DNA from: Mesorhizobium sp. WSM3862
GTDB taxonomy: Bacteria; Pseudomonadota; Alphaproteobacteria; Rhizobiales; Rhizobiaceae
Assembly (NCBI RefSeq): GCF_002294985.1
Contig: NZ_NSGE01000001.1
Span: forward strand, 310,001-374,000
Direction: 5' to 3'
Length of the DNA: 64,000 nucleotides
Positions 63,094 to 64,000 of this stretch are shown piece by piece (within the stretch, counting starts at the first letter, position 1; each line of letters starts with the position of its first letter). Both the position numbers and the translations under genes were made by a program. The notes below the pieces were generated by a model. The model did no database searches. It saw only the letters and a list, made by a program, of their open reading frames with translations, and was not told where the DNA came from.

Positions 63094-64000
63094 TCAGATC
63101 TTTACCAGCATCGCCGTGAGGTACATGAAGCCGACCCCGGCTGTCAGCCCGGCCATCGCAGCCGGTGCGAGCAAGGCGCGCGAGCCATCGGGGCGCTGGC
63201 GAAGCTGCAGCGAAACCATCTCGACGATCACTTGCAGGATCGCTCCGGCGCCGATCGCCAGCGCCAGCGCCGACCATTGCGGCGCATAGGCGAGGCTGCC
63301 GATCCATAGGCCGACGACGGCCGGACCTCCCGCGAGCAGCGTCAACATGGCGAAGGTCCTGAGCGGCGGTCGCTGCTTCAGGATCGGGGCGGCGATGGCG
63401 ATGCCTTCGGTGATGTTGTGCAAGGTGAAGCCAAGCACCAGGAACGTGCCGAGCCCGGCTGCGCCCGAAACGAAGGCGGCGCCGATCGCCAGCCCCTCGC
63501 CGAGATTGTGCAGGCCGATGCCGAGTGCGATGAAGGTGGCAAGCGCCAGCCCGGTCGGTGTCCCGCTGCGCCGGCCTGCCGCCATGAGCAGAAGGAAACT
63601 GGCGGTGGCTGCGAGTACGATCATGGTCGACCCCTGGAACAGGGCGGCTGCTTCGCCGGCCAGTTCGAACGCGTCCTCGAGCGTGTCGACGAAAAGGAAG
63701 GCGAGCAGACCGACGGTCATCGACAGGAGAAAGTCCATGCCGTTCCGCCCGACCCCGCGTAGTGCCGGATAGAACATCAGGCCGATCGCCACGGGCAGGA
63801 TGCCGACAAAGCCGCCGAGCACCGCTTGCGCGGCAAAGCTAGGTGAACTGCGCGTCGGTGTGGGTACGGCGACGGCGATATCGTGCCCGAATGTTGTCCC
63901 GGTACTGGTTACGACATTGATCGCATGCGCCTCCCCCAGCACCCAGGGGTATGGCAGGCTGATCCATGCCGTTGCGCCTCGCGGGATCGGCCCCGGCGGA
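63094..64000 (-). CDS. ZIP-family metal transporter (5' end beyond window)
   Basis: The frame stays open to position 64000, so the start lies outside. About 302 residues are visible. The C-terminal 250 form about eight helices with ZIP features: LGIGLHNLGEGLAIGAAFV and VLGFTLHNITEGIAIAAPIL contain the paired His/Glu residues of the metal path (HNLGEG and HNITEG). It moves Zn or other divalent metals across the inner membrane. The visible N-terminal part (ISLPYPWVLGEAHAINVVTS, then a Thr/Pro-rich stretch) is soluble and unusual for a ZIP protein. It converges on bolA. Confidence 0.87.
   Translation of the reverse strand, partial: PPGPIPRGATAWISLPYPWVLGEAHAINVVTSTGTTFGHDIAVAVPTPTRSSPSFAAQAVLGGFVGILPVAIGLMFYPALRGVGRNGMDFLLSMTVGLLAFLFVDTLEDAFELAGEAAALFQGSTMIVLAATASFLLLMAAGRRSGTPTGLALATFIALGIGLHNLGEGLAIGAAFVSGAAGLGTFLVLGFTLHNITEGIAIAAPILKQRPPLRTFAMLTLLAGGPAVVGLWIGSLAYAPQWSALALAIGAGAILQVIVEMVSLQLRQRPDGSRALLAPAAMAGLTAGVGFMYLTAMLVKI

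Overview
The window looks like chromosomal core sequence from a Mesorhizobium-type alphaproteobacterium (order Hyphomicrobiales). This is inferred from gene content, not from a database search. The main indicators are a giant growth-pole-ring (GPR/RgsE-like) coiled-coil protein, a DUF1476 ATP-synthase zeta inhibitor, a long class II (B12) ribonucleotide reductase with NrdR boxes, separate purS/purQ/purL genes, DUF2865, DUF1127 and DUF2314 proteins, high GC, and rhizobial CTTGAC/CTATAT-like promoters. I see no transposase, integrase, rRNA, tRNA or CRISPR array. Mobile-type DNA is limited to two palindromic, MITE-like repeats.

Layout. 1-1.6 kb: a TrxR-like ferredoxin-NADP reductase (cut by the window edge), a 2Fe-2S ferredoxin and an HPt phosphotransfer protein, all on the minus strand. 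1.9-8.1 kb: the 2067-residue polar-growth protein, then a DEDDh exonuclease. 8.9-12.9 kb: an Mla-type phospholipid-transport operon (STAS-MlaE, MlaF, MlaD, PqiC-like lipoprotein). 13-17 kb: enolase-superfamily epimerase, MFS transporter, LpxH-like phosphatase and an atypical SDR. 17-22 kb: malic enzyme with a PTA-like domain, a DUF2865 protein, and gltX. 22.2-26.7 kb: a regulatory leader and nrdJ, followed by a broken hicA. 26.8-33.4 kb: small metabolic and envelope genes (VOC, DUF2314, GH25 lipoprotein, phosphodiester glycosidase, uppP, GNAT-like, GFA, ParB-like). 33.5-38.3 kb: a tight plus-strand cluster of dimethylformamidase-like protein, class III aminotransferase, GNAT and acetylpolyamine-amidohydrolase-like deacetylase. 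38.3-44.4 kb: desulfurase-like PLP enzyme, aldo/keto reductase and hypotheticals. 44.4-47.4 kb: molybdenum-hydroxylase maturation genes (MoeA/MobA-like fusion, split XdhC) with a decayed coxE tail. 47.4-50.4 kb: flavin reductase, orphan amino-acid-type binding protein and P1 peptidase. 51-63 kb: purine biosynthesis (purB, purC, purS, purQ, purL) interspersed with a DUF1476 gene, a MocR regulator and a DUF1127 gene, ending in bolA. The right edge is a ZIP metal transporter that runs off the window.

How the genes work together. Purine genes (purB, purC, purSQL) and nrdJ supply nucleotides. The Mla operon, UppP, LpxH-like enzyme, GH25 lysozyme and GPR homologue all concern envelope maintenance or growth. 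The least described multi-gene unit is the 33.5-38.3 kb cluster. Its enzyme set suggests N-acyl amine or polyamine turnover, but its substrate cannot be read from sequence.
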